Of a stretch of 64,000 nt of DNA, positions 48,601-62,190 are shown in pieces. Source of the stretch: Trochalopteron elliotii (lineage: Eukaryota; Chordata; Aves; Passeriformes; Leiothrichidae); contig JANPWX010000203.1 of NCBI GenBank assembly GCA_024734555.1, forward strand, positions 661,516 through 725,515, read 5' to 3'. Below the pieces are notes generated by a model. The model searched no databases, was not told where the DNA came from, and saw only the letters and a program-made list of their open reading frames with translations. Position 1 is the first letter of the stretch. Each line of letters starts with the position of its first letter. A program made the position numbers and the translations under genes.

Positions 48601-49971
48601 GGAGAGCTGTACACGAAGTGCTGTGGAAGAGGGAAGTATTACATAGAACTATTGTTGGTAATACTGAAGTGATGTTCATATAAAACAGGGAGTGAATATA
48701 TTAGGAATACAGTGCTGGTGGTCACCAAAAAGAGCTTTTTTTTTAGCAATTGGGACAATTACATATTTTTCTACTAGTTCACAGATAAACTTCTCTTTCC
48801 ATCCCTGCCATCACATCATCACCTCCAGGCAGTACTGGAGTCCAAATCCATTCTGCCCCAAACAACCTGCAGAACAACTGCAAAACAACTGCAGACTGCC
48901 TTGGAAAGAAGAATGGCAATGCTCCCCCTCTTCTACAATGTTCCTTCCCACACCAACTCTCTAAATTTCCTCACAACCCAGCAAGATGCTTGCAGAAAAT
49001 GCCAGGATTAATTTGTGGGGGGATGGAAAATGTTATTCTCAGATGTGCAGAATGGTGGTGGCGTTCAGAACAGTTAAGTACAGCCCTGTTATTAGTGAGA
49101 AAAAAGCTAAGTTGTGTCTTGCAGCTGCAGCTGTTAAGAGGATTGATTGTGCAATTAATTACTTCCCAGAAAATTCAAGTTGGTATTTTGTGACAGGAAT
49201 ATTTATTGGTAATCACTCAGGAAAAAAGCAGCCATCCACGACTGTCCAACCCAGAGAATGCCTGGATATTTGAATTTGACACTTTATTTTGTGTTGTGCA
49301 CAAGGAGAAGCTGAACAGATTAAAGCCAGAAACACATATTCCAGCAAACAGACAAAGGAAAACTGTTCTTTTTTTTCCCCCCCACATTAAAATCAACACA
49401 TCAATAACTGCTGAAGTACTTGGCTATTCTTGACTCTGTATTTTCTCGTTTGCTGCTTAGGTTCTTTTCTTTGTCTGTGTGCTTGTCTCAGGTGAGTAAG
49501 ATAACACAGGTACACAAATATTTAAAGGATCTGGGCCATCATATTTCATATGTTCACTGGTAGGAACAGGAACTGAAGTTGCCACTCTGTGGCACAACTT
49601 TTGCTGTTTCAGTCCAGAGTGACCAGACCATGACTTGACTTCAGAGGGGTTACAGCAGCAGTGAGATTCACAGTTCACTAAAAAAAAAATTGGTTAAATT
49701 TCACATGGTTTGTTTGGACAGTAAAAAAGAAATTCGAAGGTGCTTTGTTGCTATGTGGTCTTTTGTAGCCACAAGTGCAAACCTTACAGAAATGTTTATA
49801 GCAATAAGTGGAAGGTGTTGTCTATCCAATGACCCATGTCAGGTTCAAGATCTGATAGGGACAACCCCAAACACAAAAGCAGAAGCATTTGCAGCTTCAG
49901 CTGGTGAAGCAGAGCCTCAGACTGAGATATCTGACAGCCCCATATTTCCTCTGACAGGACAACACACAGAA
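45636..49971. other. Non-coding DNA, no gene seen
   Basis: No exon was recognised. Poly-A/AAAAC tracts lie at 46071-46107, a TCCATTTGATTTT 13-bp doublet near 48575-48600 and AACTGCA-type short repeats near 48865-48895. Open frames of up to about 150 codons (for example 46509-46970 minus) lack splice or family support. Confidence 0.6.
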
Positions 49972-50215
49972 TACAGAACCACAGAACTGCAGAATCAGAG
50001 AATTACAGAATCCATCACAGAATGGCTGGGGCTGTAAGGAACCTCTGAACATCACCCAGTCCAATTCCCCTGCTAAACCAGGTTTACCTGGAGCTGACTG
50101 CACAGCCAGGAGACTCCACCATCTCTCTGGTTAACCTCTTCCACTGCTCTGGCAGCCTCAAGGTAAAGATTTTCCACACACTCAGATCAGTCAAGCAGAC
50201 AAAAATCTTGCTCTG
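49972..50215 (-). mobile_element. CR1 LINE 3'-end fragment
   Basis: The plus strand reads acagaatccatcacagaatg, gctggggctgtaaggaacct, ctgaacatcacccagtccaa, ttcccctgctaaaccaggtt, tacctggagctgactgcaca, gagactccaccatctctctg and ctctggcagcctcaaggtaa. This is a clear reverse-oriented CR1 3' end with the terminal agaat repeats upstream. Confidence 0.9.
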
Positions 50216-50329
50216 AGATTAAATTGCCATTCAAATCCCAAAAGATTTCTCACACACATGACAGTTCCTACTTAGATTCATCCTTAACTGCAAAACCAGT
50301 CCCTTCTCTCTGTCAGAGGAGACATTCCA

Positions 50330-50455
50330 GATACATCCTCACATGTTGGAGTCCAGGGCACAGGGAAAACCCCTCAAATTTCCTTAGGGGGTTTGGGACC
50401 CTTGCTGGGACCCCAATAAAGCATTGCCTTTGCCCTTAGTCCATGGGAAAAACTT
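50330..50455 (+). mobile_element. Possible LTR remnant (weak call)
   Basis: gggtttgggacccttgctgg followed by gaccccaataaagcattgcc resembles the polyadenylation-signal region of an avian LTR in plus orientation, and an A-rich block of different composition follows directly. I cannot name a family or find LTR ends (TG...CA) or a primer-binding site. No viral gene was seen. Confidence 0.25.
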
Positions 50456-50985
50456 CCAACACTTATGGATGAATTGAAAACAACAAAAACTTAATTTAGA
50501 TAGTAGTTTAGTTTGTCACAGGGTGAAAATTTGTAGTTTTGAGTTTTTAAAATAAAAGTAAGTCAAAGAGCAAAATAAAAAAATTTAAGCGTTTTTTAAA
50601 AAATTTAACTCCCTCTTCTGCTGTAACAGTAGCACAAAAACATTAGTAAAATGCGTGTAATGTAAAAAACTGCATGTCTAAATTTAGTAGTAATTATTAA
50701 CACAAAACTATCAACACAGTACATTTTAAAAGTTAATTGAACTGAAAACCTTTAAAAAACCTTAAGCACTAAACCTCATAATTCTTAGCAGCAATGTCTT
50801 CCAATGCACTAAGCCTAGTATTAAGCAGTGTACAAACCTTAAAATAAAAAAAATTAAATAAACACCTTTTAAAATCAAAACTGCAAGTTCCACTTATCTG
50901 TTAAACCCTAATACAAAACTTTATAAAAAAGAAAAAACCCTAATTAAAAAATTCACAAATTCAAAATACAAAACATTTGGAGCTC
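50456..50985. other. A-rich, G-poor block of unknown origin
   Basis: For about 530 bp the plus strand is dominated by A with very few G, with recurring ctaaa, cttaaa and aaaacct strings. The composition changes abruptly at both ends; from about 50986 the DNA is mixed-GC again. Such strand asymmetry is unlike the surrounding DNA and suggests an old inserted element, possibly the internal part of the LTR-like piece to its left. No open frame is present. Confidence 0.45.
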
Positions 50986-53900
50986 ATCTTGCAGCCACCT
51001 TTAGCCAGACCCAGCAGAGTGAGCTCCCCATTCTCCATCAGGTCAGAGGTGCAAGGCAGGATTTAGGTGTGAGATTAAGGTTGATCCTGGCCTATCAAAG
51101 CAGGAATTGACAAACATGGTGGTTTTAATCTTCTCCCTCGTGAAACTGCTGGGCATCTGAGGAGCCTGTGAAGAGAAGCCAAAATGTGTTTGCCCTGGGA
51201 AGACTTTTATTCCTCCAAGGACTCCAAACAAGCCCAGTACTTCAAAGAGAGAATGAGGACCATCACTCTGAAAGTTAACCAAAAGCTCCAGCTGGATGTG
51301 AGGCTGGGCTCAGGCACAAAGGGGGGGCTGTAGCACTCTCTGATCTGTGAAATACAAACCCCATTTCCAAGAGGGACAGTGGTGTAATGACACCACAAAA
51401 TCACTGGCTGCACTTGGGGCTTCACTCCTTTTAGATGGCCCAATGGAACCACTGAAACCACATCTGAGTCTCCTATGGACCCTGTGAAAACCACACAAAT
51501 GTTCCACTTGGTGAAGAGGAAATGATAGTTATTATAAATGGTTCAACCTTTCAAATGGTGCTGCATTCCTCACAGTGAAGGTGAGTGAGGTTGGATAGTC
51601 TCTTTTTGGGCAGCCACGAGTGTGAGTGAGTGGCAGATGGGGAGGATTTCATGGAAAGCTGCAGTGAAAACTGCACAAGCAGCTCATGGTCAGGGTTTCA
51701 TGGTCTCCAGTCTTTCAGCTTGGAAAGATTGTACTCGAGCACTGCAAATTGGCACCACTTCACTTACTGTGTATATTTCAAAAACCATAATCTGCAAGAG
51801 CACACAGACAAAAGTCATATTATTGCAGCAGAAGGAACAGCAGAAACAATCACAAGTCAAAAAATCTTGCCCCGGTCCTGTTCAGATTTGGGGTTAAAGC
51901 TGGGAGTGTCTCCCAGCTCTCAAGGTAGTGATTTAGCTGTGTGTTCCAAAGAAAAGATTTCCAATTTTATCTTCCTTAATAAATAAATTCTCAAGAAAGG
52001 GTAACTGTGCTGTAGCACACTGTAAAATAGAATCTTCCAGAAGTTTTATTATGTTTTTTTATAGGAAGGTTAATTGATCTAGAAACCTGTTTTGGTGTTT
52101 CTGCCTCCTTCTAAAGTAGCCTCTTTTTATAGTCTCACTTTTTTATTATTATTTCATTTTTAACAATAGACTTGCATGAACTAAAATATGGATTCTTTAA
52201 TTACACCATCTTAAAGCAGGCAGAGAATTTTTCAGTACATCTCTAAGGAACAAACCCCAACCTGCAAAATATGAAGAGATTTGCAAGCCAAAACTCCAAG
52301 ACAATTTGAAAATTACCTCACAGTTACATGATAATTTACACTTCCATTCTGATATCATCTGAAAATCTCAATTTTCAAGGTATAGGGTTAAAAATAACTG
52401 AAGTTTATCTTATTTTGACTCACACTGGATTTCATGAGTCTGTTTGTATTCGAATTGTGTAAAGTGATGGCAAGGAAAAAATGCACAAACTTCAGCAAAA
52501 CCAATATTGCTGAGTGCAATGTTCTGCTCAGTAGGTACTTTGCAGTGTTTTAGTATTTTGTCTGTACTTTATTTTTTTTAATTTTATAGAAAAATACTGA
52601 AAAACATTTTCATCCAAAGGACATGATTTCACTGAAAGCATATAAAAGAAAGTACTAACCCAAGGTCAGGAAAAATGTTCATTTAAAAAAAAAAAAAAAG
52701 CAGAGCTGTGTTTTCCTGAAAGGGAAAAGTCCCATGAGTCTTCAAGGAAAAAAAAAATTCAAGAAAAGCCATTGTATTTTTATTCTGAATACACCAAGAA
52801 TATTTAGCAATAGGGATGGAAATAGTGATTTTATCAGTGACAGGAAGGCTGCACAGTCTCTCCTCTGTTGCCTGATACACAAATCCATTCTTGATACCTT
52901 GAATGCCAACACTCACACAAATACACACATGTTCATAGAATTGTAAATACCAGGGAGAAAGGAAACAAAAGACCAGCCAGAAATGCACTCCATGACAGCA
53001 ATTAAACATGACAAAAGAGGAGCAGGATAAAAAGAAAATCTCAGAACAAATATTAGGTTAAAAAATTTTATTATCAGACCTTTTGCGAGAGATTTTTCTA
53101 CAATTAAAAACAAGGAGATGTTGAAACGCATTTTGAAATTCAGCAGCAACAAAACCCCCAAATTCATCCAGCACTTTTCACCACAGCAAGATGCATTTCC
53201 ACCAGAATTCCCCAGGCAGCCAACTGATTTTTCTGTAAACTTCTGTAAATCCAGAGGACTCCGTGAGGAAGTAACTAAATGGAGCCACTCTGGCATAAAA
53301 CTCCAGTAATTCAGAGGAAGCTCAGACCCAAGAGATGAAAGGTTATGTGTGAAAAACTCTGAGTAATAGGCTGAGTATTCACATGGCAATGCAAACCTCC
53401 CCCCAGAAATACACAAAGTGTAAAGAATTCGTATGAAAGCTCACCAAGCTACCATTGACATATTTATTTTTTTCTGGTTTTGTCAATAAGCCTGTTTTTA
53501 ATAATAATAATAATTAATTTATATCCAGGTGTGACTTCTGAAAAACCAGTGCATTTATTATTTTCACAGTACTTAGTGAAGTCCAGAGATTACAGGTTTT
53601 ACTAAATAACACTCAAATAATCAAAACAAGGTAATTAAATGAAGGAAAAATTAAACCAAAAAAATTTTAGAGTAAAAATAGTGCATTTTTTTAGTAACTT
53701 TGCAATTATATAATTATTAAAAATGGTTGCTAGAATTACAATAAATTGTTGATATCTAATATGCTTTTTTTTTTTTTGGTTGTGTTGTTGGGGTTTGTTT
53801 TTGGTTTTTGGGGTTTTTTCCCTGGAAAATAGAAATCTTTTTATCTGGCTGATGCGCAGTGTGAAAAAACACCAACAATGTATAAACCTGTTGGCAAAGC

Positions 53901-56900
53901 AATAGAGAAATATATCTCATCTCTATCTCGAGACACCACGTGCCTGTTTAAGGATAATTTGTTTCTATCCTAGGACCCTGAATGCTGTACTTGTTATTTA
54001 AGAGCATTCATTCACGTTATTAATTCCTTAAATCAAATTTCACAACAGTAGCAAACCCTGAGCTTTCCCTACTTTGTGTGGAATGACTGTCCTTAAGGAT
54101 TTAAACTCTCGGCAATTTTTCTGTAGGTTCTAAAAAATAATCTTTTATGGGAACTGGAACATACAACTTGCAACTACATTGCAAGCAGGTCAGTTTACTT
54201 TAAATATTTATTATGGAGTTTTGTCATCATTTTTTTTTTTTACTTTGAACCACAAAAAGATTCTTCCTTGAGTCGCACGCTTTGTATTCTATTTGACTTA
54301 TTTGTCACTGCCAAGACAACTCTAATTTGGCAACACCCAGACCATTGAATATCCCACCTTGGTTGTTCTGTTAATCCTGAAAGACTCTTAAAAAAGGGGT
54401 CGAGTTCTGTCAAAACAACATCTGAGGAAGGAAGCTCTCCAGAGATCCCCAAAGGTCGGTGGCCAAGGACCCTTGAGATGCCAGGGCACTGAGGAGGCTG
54501 CATGAGCCACCTCAAAGCTCTGCATTAATGTGTTTTTAGTGCTTTTAAAACTCCACAGCCTCACATCTCAGGAGGCAGAAGCTCTCCAGACAGATACAGA
54601 CACAGGCAGCACGAGCTGCCCCATGTTTGCTCACTGGCATCCTGCAGAGACAAGCAAACCCTGCTCTGGCCAAGAAAATCAATGTATGACAAGTACCACT
54701 TTCCCTGAGCTCCTTTTGGGGCCATGGAAACAGAAACCTGCTTCTAAGCCAGGGCTGATAATAGTGGATTAAACCTTTCTCTCAGGGAGGATACAGGAGG
54801 AAAAAAAATCACATTTCCTTCAAGGGCAGCAAAGTTTGGCCAAAGCTGAGAGTGACTGAAAATCACAACCCGCACTGAGTCTCTCTGGCTTTCTATCAGA
54901 GCAAATGCATGTCATGTTAAGGTTTGAAAAATCAGTATATTTTACATTTTTCTGCCTGTGTCTAATAGAAGAGGGGTTGATCTTTCTCCTTAGAGGTGAT
55001 AGCATGACTGCCTTCAAACTCAGCTGTTGAAGCAGCTGAGGAAACACTGTGAAAATCAGCAAGAATTCTTAGGTTCAGGGAAGACAGGAAGAGTTAACCT
55101 TGGAAACAGTTTTTAAGTCAGGAACATTTTATTTGATTTTTTTTTAATTTCTATTTAAATATTAATATCTTTCAAATGTCTCTTGGAAATACACATTTTT
55201 AGGAAAGCATTCATTCCAAAAGCTGCACACAAATCACACCAATTAAAAAAAAAAAAAAAGAAAGAAAAAAATTTAAAAACCCCAAGTAAACAAAGCAAAA
55301 CAACACCAAACAGACCCAAACTCAGACTAATCCTGATTTCTTCCAGCACCAATTTTTAGTGATAAAAAAGATGTAAGAAGAAAAAATTCTACTTCAGACC
55401 ACAGAGCTGAGACGAAAAGTGGTTTCAAGAGTTGTTACAAGACCTCCTCCAGAAACAAACCCCTGGATAACTGTTTGGTAGCCACAAAAATATCAAAATT
55501 TATCACTTTTTTGCATTTTCCTCATCACTCTTGCCCAGTTTTCTGGGTGATCTCTCAGTCAGCTCAGACCATCCAATGTCATAGGAGGACTGAGGAAATA
55601 ATTGCTCTGGTTTTTTTTCTCCTCCCTCCTTCTCTGGAATTTGGTTGCTCTTGGTTCCATGGTGTTGCCACCAAAGGAAGTGAGTTATTCCCATCGTTGA
55701 TTCCCACGTGGCAATCACTCAAAATCCACTTGCATTATCAAAATTCAAGCAAGGTTGTTCACCTAGTCCAAAAGATTCCTTCTTTTTTTCCTTTCTTTTT
55801 TTCCCCAGGAAACTGATGTTGCTGGGTCCAGCATAACCATGAGTTGCAAACTGCTCCACAAGCAGAGATTTTATCATTAATATCTTGTGTGCAACAACAC
55901 CCAAGGAGTCAGTGACCTTGGGTCTGCCTTCATTGGGTTATCAACCATGTCAGAACATTTTCATTAAGGTAATCATAATTTCTTCTGAAGATTGTACACA
56001 TCTGACCAAGTACAGACTTAAAAGTAGCCTCCTAAAGGCCCCAAAAGGCAAAGGATTTGCTCATACAGTAAATTGACATGTAAAATTTATGTGTCCCCCT
56101 GAAGGATGTTGGGGTTCAGAGCATCTTCCCCAGTAGTTTTCTCCCTGTGGATTAGGTGAGAAATTTCAACATCCAGATGTTCCAAAGAGACATGCAGACA
56201 AAGAGTATCCTCAGAAATTCCCCTGCATCCCTGTGCTCTGTCCCCTGGTGATGGAATGGCTCCCAAAAATGTCCTTGGTTTGAGTTTCACTCCCACACCA
56301 GCTTTGTTTGTCATGACTAGTTTTCAGGGAAGTCTGAAATTCAGGCAGAATAAATTGGATTTTCCTCTCTTCTGAACATGGACTAGCTGAAAGGGAATTT
56401 AAATAATTTTATTGAGAGAATGAATGCTTTTGACACCAAGAATGCTATAACGTTGGCATTTTTTCTCCCCATCCCAAAAAGAAATAGAAAAAGAAAAAAA
56501 ATATAGAAGTTGTCCTATCTAACAAGTTTAGAAAATGTTTTGGTTGAGGTTGATCCATGTGTAATAAAACTAAGACACTAGAATGAGAAGAAATATTAAA
56601 AATGAAAGTTTCTTCTATCCTGACGTCTGGGAAAATCAATAAGATGTGCTTTGCTCATGGTGTTAACAAAGGAACCTGCTGAGGTTTTACTCCAGAAATG
56701 TGATTTACTGTAATGATTTCTGAAAAAGTTGTGGCTTTCAATGAACAAGAAAACCAACCCATTAGAACACCTTTCACCATCACTAAATAAGAGCTTGCTT
56801 TAAGGTTATTTTGATTTTCTGGAGTCTCAAGCTTTTACTTAAAGATATCTGACATCCAAACCCCACTGAATAATGTGTCTGTTCCACAGCAAAATATTCA

Positions 56901-59900
56901 AAGTGATTTAGAGACTGCTGTGGCCCAAACCTTCCCATTAGTTCCATGTAACCCCTCTCTGCTGTTATCACACCTTCCTGATGACTCTTCTTGATAAAAT
57001 AACAATTCTAAGTAATTTCACTCGTAACTCCATTTTAGCAAAGAATTCCTGCAAAACTCCCTATTAAATAATTGATTTCAAAAATTTGTGACCAGGTTTT
57101 TGTTCTGCTCTAGCTTCAGATTTTGTCTTTGCTGGTTTAATGGCTCAGAACATCTCCATTTGCAATGGATCAGGTTTCTTCTGGTCTCTTTCTCCCACAA
57201 GATTTAAAAAGGAAATACAGCCCTGCGTTTGAAGCAGTCATACAGGCACAGTCACAAAATTCATTCACGGTATTCAGAAGGTCAGGATGACATTGAATAA
57301 CACAAAAGAGGTGTAAAACAACAAAACCACTAAAATTAGCATATAAGATCTGTTTGCCTTCAGAAGAAAGAAAGAGTTACTAAACATTTCTCCTTCAACA
57401 TAGCCAAAAAGACATAAAAATGTGGACTTCTGTGGTCCTTCAAGTCCACCTCAGTTTATTTTCTCCAGAGCTGACAGCTTCACAAGCTACTGAGTGTTAG
57501 AGGCAGTGATGCACCAGGTGCCATTTTTGGGCTCTGTTGCTTTACCTTTCTGATGCAGCTTTTCCACCACCACCTCCTTCCTGCACAGAAATGAGCCTTG
57601 TCTTCTATTATTTTCACACAACTGATTTTTTCCTCTTGGTTCACAAGTTAAACAAACCAACAGTCCAGCAGAAAAAAAGGAGAAATTTTGCTTGCAGTGG
57701 GACACAGGTGATTTCTTAGGGGAGTTGCATCTATCTTGTGAGTCTAAATCCTGCTGTCTCCATGCTCATTTTGGAAAATATTATATATCTGTAGAGTCAG
57801 AAGGAGCTTGGGCATTAAGAGATGGCAGAGGAATTATTGTGTGGAAATAGCAAGAGCTGTGGGTTGTGCCAGAGTGTGGAACAAAAGTTACAAAAAAGGG
57901 GATTTTCTTTTGGGTTCAGGGGTCAGAGAGGTTTTTGTTCTGGTCTAACCAAACAAAGGAACAAAGTGAAAACATAAAGTAAGGCAGGGGAAAAAGTTGA
58001 AAAACTGCCATAGCAGTAAATAAATATATTCTGGAGGATTGTCTAAATGGGAATTGTGGCAGCCCCGACTGCAAAAAGATGCAAAAAACTTTGCATTGCC
58101 AGAGAGGCAGCACCAGAGGGAAACTGTGCAGTCAAGATACAAGTGATGGCTTGGCCAGGCACTGAAGAGAACTCTTACCTGAATAATGATGAATCAGTTG
58201 CCCATGATTTTCATTTTCCAAATCATAATTGTAGCCCCTTAAGTAAATTCTCTGCTTTGATAGATAAAAACTTTGGCCCGTTTTAAAGCCAGAAAGCTCA
58301 GAACTTAAACTCAAAATCTGTGGTGCCAAAAAGTTCATAGAGGTTCATAGTGCTTCCTTGAGTCAGGCAGGTAATACCAAAATTTTGTCCTTCTGTTCAC
58401 AAAAAGGGTTCAGGATACCTTGATTTCTTTGACCTTCAGAGTTATAAACTCAATTCCTCCTTCAATTTCCTGTGAAGAACCTGTCAGAGACAATGCCCTT
58501 TCATCCAGGGGAAAGGCTGCTCTTCATGAACCTTCTTTCTTGGCAGATTTCGTATATTTTGATATGATCAATTCTCACAGCATAAAAGAAAAAAGTATTA
58601 GAGGAAAATGCTTATGTAGCTGCATTGATGAAAAGACCGAAATATTTTATAACATTCAATAATTGCATATATTGCTAAGGAAAATCACCAGCTGTATCAA
58701 GCTGATGGATGTTGTTTGAGGCTTCACTGAGCACAAGAGGTTTACTGTCTTGAGTCAGGTCAATCTGCAGAATTCTTGGATTAAATTCTAATTTATTTTG
58801 AGACTTATCTGCCTGTTTCCTCTTCATTGTAACCAAAATGAATTTCATAAGCATTTGTAGATAATGACCTGTATCTCTCTGTTGATCATCTCAGTCTTGG
58901 GTCTGATAAGGCACTCAAGTGTTATTGATGATATTCTGTGCTGATATTTTATGGCCTTTTGCATTTCATTGTTGCATGTGACAGCATGATTATATATAAT
59001 TGATAGATTAGTTTCATATTGCTCACAAAGAGTTTGATAGTTGGCACAAAACCCAAATTATTTTTTGGGTTTTGGGGTGTATTTTTAATCCTTCTCAACC
59101 AGGTACTATTTTGAAAGACTTTCCATAATTTTTTGCAATGCCTGTGGCTCATTAAATATATACTTTAATTGATTTATTATGGAAATAATTTTTCAACAAA
59201 GCAGCTATCAAGCATGGCAAAGCAGATTGAATTGCTCATCCTCTGTCTTCTACTGTAGCATGAAGGAACAAGGCACGAGATATCCATCTCTTGTATCCCT
59301 GTGTGCAGAAATACAATGACTTCAGGACCCAGACTTTGCTGTGGAAAAAATGTTGACACAATTTTTTTTCACTAGATTTATTTAGAGCTGGCATTAAACT
59401 TGGGACATATAAATAAAAGGTTTCATGCCTTCAGTGGGGATCCCAATCATGGCATGCTGCTGAGCAATTCTTAATCCAAAAATATGCTTAAAGGAGGGAA
59501 TCAAAGCATTGAAGACAAGCCAAAGACCTCCCAGTGTGACCACAGGTTTGCTGTGTGAATATTTATCACTGTTTCAACATCAGGTAATTGGGAACAGGGA
59601 TTCTCTGCTGAACTAAACCAAAATTTTCAGCCTGCTTTCATCCCACTTCCAACCTCAGGCACCTGCTTGAGGTGTCAGGAGAATATTTGCCTGAGGCTCC
59701 TGCTAAAGCCAATGACAACAGAGAAAAAACTGCCAGCTGGAAATACCTGTGTGGCTTTGACAATCCTTGACAATGAAGGGTATCTAAACTCCTAACACCA
59801 CATCTTCTACATAGTTAAGTGTCTTATTTTGTTGGGAAGGAATCCAGGCTCTCAGTGGTAAGAAAGAGTGGAAAGAAGGAAATGTCAGTGTCTGATTCAT

Positions 59901-61859
59901 CCAACATCTCCCCACTGTGCAGATCAATCCTTAATTATACTATCTGCTTGAGAACAATTTCTAGTCTTTGCCTCAGGGCAAGTTTCCTAAAAATAAAAAT
60001 GTATTTCTTTGAGAGGAATGATGAAAGAAAGCAGCCATGATCCTATGGAAGTCATAGATGGTGAGCAGTTCTGATCAATACAATTTGAAAACATAAACAT
60101 GGCTGGGAACATCTCTGCTATTTTGACAGCATTTAAGTATTTTTAATCAAAAGCATGGATTCCACACAGTACATTTTGCTAATTTCCTTATATTTTCTTT
60201 AAAAGACTTATAAAAACTTATTTCACAGGTTGTTCTGCAGTCTTCCACACTGTAAGAAATTGCAAGTTCCTCTTACCTCAGAAACAATGTTTGGCAGCAG
60301 TTGAATGTGCAGAGTCTATTGAAAAGTAGATTCATTTTAATCAGTCAGAAATTTTTCAGATTTTGGAGAAAACTGAGGGTCCTCTAACATATCTCAGGAA
60401 CTGAGTGTGGCTGAGCCTAACTCTGTCCTTCATGGGGTGAGCAGGAGATTGAGGGTACTTTAGATCCCACACCAGGGAAAATGGGCTGTGTCCTGATCTT
60501 CCCTGCCCTTAGGAACTCCACTTAAACCAACACACACAGAGGAAAAGGAGATCTGAGCCAGGAAAATCATATTTACACACAGCCTGGAAAAAAAATCAGC
60601 CTAATGCAGCAGCCCATCATGCAGAGAGAGGAGATAGAATTGTCTCCCATGACACAATTGAATAGGAGAATCAGAGTTACAGAAACAGTTGTAGTTTTTA
60701 AAGCAGTGACTATCAAGGGGCTGTGCTTGGGATTTTTCCTACTGGACACTATTTCTGCCTGAGAGACCTTTAAATTTGAGATCTATTTGTGATTCTGCTG
60801 GGGACTAAGGTCATTGCTCAGTTTCCGGCTGTCAAAATGTGATAACATATTTTATACTGATAAATTATTGTCCACTCAGCCACAATCATATACCAATAAA
60901 ACAGCATGATTTGCTCGGGTGCATCATTTACACCTTTTCCTCTTTCACTTAGAATTAGTTTGCATTAAAACATATTTTTGTCAGAGACAGGGAATGCAAG
61001 TGAAGCTGTTAGCTGAGCTCCTTCACAGTCCCTGGACAATAGCCAGGGGACACTTCAGTAAAACCTCCTGCAGTTGGTGGGATAACTGTCTCCTTGCCTC
61101 AGGGAACCTCAGCATTAAAGTTATTAAATAAAACAGCAAGTCTGGCAGTTGGCTATGAGAAGCAATTTATACCATTGTAAATGGATTAGTGAAATGTAAT
61201 TTCTTTTAACGTTTCCGTTTCAATTATTTCAAATAGATGTGCAGTTATAAATGTTAAGGAATTGTTTAAATGTTTCTCACAACGGGAAAAGTAAATATAG
61301 ATTAGAGCTCCACGCTCCCAAGTGAATTTTCTGCCTTTCTCTGTTTTCTTTATTTCAAGGCTTTTCACGTATTGCTGTAAAAGTTGCCCATTTGGAGACC
61401 AAGGAGAAAAAAAAAAATATTTGTGCTCCTGATGAAGCAGGGTATTATACTAATCAGGAAAATATAGATTTGAAATGTCTTGAGGACCAGAGGAAAGCCT
61501 ACGGCTGTTCTTATCCTACATTCTCAGCTGGTGTATTTTGACATCAAGAGCCTGGAGCAGTGCATGAGATACCAGGAGAGAGACTCCACCACATCTCTGC
61601 GAGTGTGAGAGGTGGGGGGAGATCTCTCTTGAAAGTACAGCTCTGTGGTTTTCCTCAGAGAAGGGTTAATTAACATACATAGCCAGCAGCTCCCCAACTA
61701 TCACCGTCTCTTCCGATGATTTCCGCAATATCTCACCTGATCTGTTATTTTTTCCCTTTCCCCCATTTTTCCCTCCTATTTTTTTGCTGTGCTGTTGCAA
61801 TTAGGCAATAAGGTCTAACAAGAAAGATGACTTCTGGCACGGGATAATCATGTCCTTGG
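50986..61859. other. Non-coding DNA, no gene seen
   Basis: This is a long AT-rich stretch with many A/T runs and few distinctive features: a T/G-rich run near 53764-53820, an A-rich tract at 55243-55290 and an 8-bp-arm hairpin near 55887-55911. The open frames at 52913-53416 and 54240-54515 (both minus) are the longest but show no recognisable domain or exon boundary. I see no clear transposon here, although 50986-51500 could belong to the same old repeat as the block before it. Confidence 0.55.
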
Positions 61860-62190
61860 GGTGCAATCGAGCACCAAGGAGAAACCAGAGCTCCTCATCC
61901 CCCACGGGCGCGATTTCCTCGGGATCGGCCGCGCCCGTCGGGAAAGGCAGAGGTACCACAAATCGTTGGCTTTTATATTTAAGTGTCTTACCCTGGTGCT
62001 GGTCCCCAGCTGCCACATTGGGTCAGAGCAGGCAGAAAGGCAGGGGAATGGTTTGCAGCCAGCCCCACTCAGCGCCGCGCACCAGGAGCGGGGAAATTTC
62101 CACCAGGGATTCGGCTGGGTGCGCAAAGCTCCGGCCTTTCAAAACCTCTCTCCACAGAGAGCTGGATCCGAGCTGCTGTGGACTCTAAGA
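61860..62190. promoter_or_regulatory. Small CpG-rich patch
   Basis: CpGs cluster locally (cacgggcgcgatttcctcgg, gatcggccgcgcccgtcggg, cagcgccgcgcaccaggagc, ggtgcgcaaagctccgg) within otherwise CpG-poor DNA. It could be a weak CpG island, an alternative promoter or a conserved enhancer. Overlapping frames exist on both strands; the minus frame ending at 61801 looks moderately protein-like, but I find no matching splice sites. Confidence 0.4.

Noticed and set aside
52913..53416. 167-codon minus-strand frame with hydrophobic segments
   Set aside because: Hydrophobicity comes from A/T-rich DNA read as Phe, Leu and Ile. There is no CpG, promoter or splice support, and no family is recognised.
54240..54515. 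91-codon minus-strand frame with fairly protein-like composition
   Set aside because: I could not link it to any gene or element, and no exon borders are visible. It may be an old repeat, but that is not supportable from the sequence alone.
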